Source of the DNA: Candidatus Kaistella beijingensis
GTDB taxonomy: Bacteria; Bacteroidota; Bacteroidia; Flavobacteriales; Weeksellaceae
Reading direction: 5' to 3'
DNA length: 64,000 bases
Assembly (NCBI RefSeq): GCF_020084865.1
Contig: NZ_CP071953.1
Coordinates: 1,302,001-1,366,000 of the forward strand
Positions 62,816-64,000 of this stretch are shown here, in pieces. Both the position numbers and the translations under genes were made by a program. Numbering within the stretch: the stretch's first letter is position 1; every line of letters starts with the position of its first letter. The notes below the pieces were generated by a model. That model was not told where the DNA came from, made no database searches, and saw nothing but the letters and a program-made list of their open reading frames with translations.

Positions 62816-63420
62816 AAAATATTACCTTTAAATTCTTCTGAAGTTACGTGTCCCTCCTGAGTAATACCTTCTGAAACAAAGACCTTTTTTACCGTCATCA
62901 ACAAAATTTTCAAGTCCATTAAAAAGCTCAAATGGTCAACATAGTAAACATCATACTCAAATTTTTTTTCCCAACTAATGGTATTTCTTCCGTTTACCTG
63001 AGCCCAACCTGTAATTCCCGGTCTTACTTCATTTCTTCTTCTTTGGGTGTCATTATATAGAGATAGATACTCCGGAAGCAAAGGTCTGGGTCCAATGAGC
63101 GACATTTCACCTTTAAGGACGTTGATTAATTGGGGGATTTCATCCAGTGAAGTTTTTCTTACAAAAGCACCGATCTTCGTCAAACGGTCTGCATCCGGTA
63201 AAAGTTTTCCTGAGGAATCTTTTTTATCGTTCATCGTTTTAAACTTGATGATGTTGAAAATTTTCCCGTCTTTCCCCGGTCTTCTCTGAAAGAAAAATGG
63301 TTTGCCGCCATTGGCAAAGAAAAGCCCGATGGTAACAATCAGAAAAATGGGGCTTAAAATGATTAAGCCAAATAAGGATGCAGTAAAATCTAAAATTCTT
63401 TTAAGAAAATTTCTGTACAT
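62812..63420 (-). CDS. Initiating sugar-phosphate transferase (PglC-like)
   Basis: 202 aa. One N-terminal hydrophobic re-entrant segment (FTASLFGLIILSPIFLIVTI), then the monotopic phosphoglycosyl transferase core: FFQRRPGKDGKIFNIIKFKT, the catalytic pair region KTSLDEIPQLINVLKGEMSL, IGPRPLLPEYLSLY and RPGITGWAQVNGRN. It transfers a sugar phosphate to the polyprenyl carrier and starts glycan assembly. The size fits PglC rather than the longer WbaP. It overlaps the glycosyltransferase gene by 20 bp. Confidence 0.93.
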   Translation of the reverse strand: MYRNFLKRILDFTASLFGLIILSPIFLIVTIGLFFANGGKPFFFQRRPGKDGKIFNIIKFKTMNDKKDSSGKLLPDADRLTKIGAFVRKTSLDEIPQLINVLKGEMSLIGPRPLLPEYLSLYNDTQRRRNEVRPGITGWAQVNGRNTISWEKKFEYDVYYVDHLSFLMDLKILLMTVKKVFVSEGITQEGHVTSEEFKGNIL

Positions 63421-64000
63421 TATTCTCCAAAGTTTGGTATTCGTTGAGCAATGCCTCTAAAACAACCTTCTGCTGAAAACGGTCTGCAATCATTTTTCTG
63501 GAGTTTTTTTCAAGCAGGTTTCTAAATTCTTCATCTTCAAAAATCTTGCTCATTGCCTGCTGCAAAATTAAGTCATTTTTTGCAGGAATAATAATTCCGT
63601 TTTGGTTATTGATGATTATTTCGTTGCAACCATTAATATCTGTTACAATTGATGGCAGATTCATAGCTCCCGCCTGCATCACCACGTTCGGAAAACCTTC
63701 ACGATAACTTGGGAAAACCAACACATCCGAAATGGCGAAGTAAGGTCTCACATCTTTCTGAAATCCTACTGCGACAATATTTTTATTTTCCGAGATTTCG
63801 CGTAACGTTTCTGGCAAAAGTGGATCTTGTTCAGTTTCCAGAGGACCTACCAACAAGAGTTTTACATTTTTGCCGTCAAATTTTTTGAATGCTTTAATCA
63901 GTTCATTAATACCCTTGTCTTTTACAAGTCTGCCAATAAATAAGAACACAAAATCATGCGGATGAATATCATTTTTCCTCTTGAGTTCAGTTTTTTCTTC
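63401..64000 (-). CDS. Glycosyltransferase family 4, partial (5' part outside window)
   Basis: The C-terminal 199 codons are visible; the frame stays open to position 64000, so the gene begins outside. DFVFLFIGRLVKDKGINELI opens the donor-binding half; FPSYREGFPNVVMQAGAMNL is the E-x7-E region (EGFPNVV...), then GCNEIIINNQNGIIIPAKN. GT4 enzymes use nucleotide sugars on the cytoplasmic side. The likely acceptor is the lipid-linked sugar made by the transferase encoded next. A GTG at 63947-63949 is not the start. Confidence 0.9.
   Translation of the reverse strand, partial: EEKTELKRKNDIHPHDFVFLFIGRLVKDKGINELIKAFKKFDGKNVKLLLVGPLETEQDPLLPETLREISENKNIVAVGFQKDVRPYFAISDVLVFPSYREGFPNVVMQAGAMNLPSIVTDINGCNEIIINNQNGIIIPAKNDLILQQAMSKIFEDEEFRNLLEKNSRKMIADRFQQKVVLEALLNEYQTLENNVQKFS

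Overview
The window is a low-GC chromosomal segment from a member of the Bacteroidota, most likely the family Weeksellaceae (Chryseobacterium/Kaistella/Elizabethkingia type). I base this on the gene content: PorX of the type IX secretion pathway, a fused LpxC-FabZ, an OlsF-like aminolipid synthase, a YpdA-type reductase, MenC, a CTnDOT-type integrase, and promoters with the flavobacterial TAnnTTTG -7 element. No species call is possible from sequence reading alone.

Positions 1-27225 look like an accessory island ending at a tRNA-Phe gene. On the minus strand lies a complete type 1 BREX operon (brxA-brxB-brxC-pglX-pglZ-brxL, 16884 down to 3629). It is divergent from a WYL-domain regulator (17045-18040). 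Beyond brxL come a HIRAN-domain gene, a start-less small membrane ORF, an ASCH-domain gene and, at the window edge, a large protein that joins a degenerate N6-methylase fold, a specificity-subunit-like domain and a histidine-kinase ATPase. This last gene overlaps a receiver-domain gene that runs off the window. I do not recognise this pair as a named system. Three matching 17-bp inverted repeats, each 9-10 bp from a -7 box, define a probable WYL-regulator regulon: the brx operon, the regulator itself, the HIRAN gene and the transcript starting at about 18090.

To the right of the regulator are two copies of a roughly 120-nt structured leader RNA. One precedes an unknown 129-aa gene, the other a run of three related unknown genes. 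Then follow a small replication-like module (HTH protein, initiator-like protein, DnaC-like ATPase), an AbiE-type toxin-antitoxin pair, and the integrase beside tRNA-Phe.

Positions 27225-64000 are mostly housekeeping: lipid synthesis, aspartate kinase, fructose-bisphosphatase, menaquinone synthesis, a sensor kinase with a membrane partner, glnS, ypdA, a thioredoxin-like periplasmic protein, dusB, an ABC exporter, sucD, the lipid A genes with efp, an HD hydrolase, porX, exonuclease III, an RlpA-like protein, rimO, and a surface polysaccharide/glycan cluster that runs off the right edge. Many intergenic gaps carry short tandem repeats with a 7-bp period. The longest run fills the brxC-pglX gap right up to the pglX start codon, and one sits in frame inside menC.
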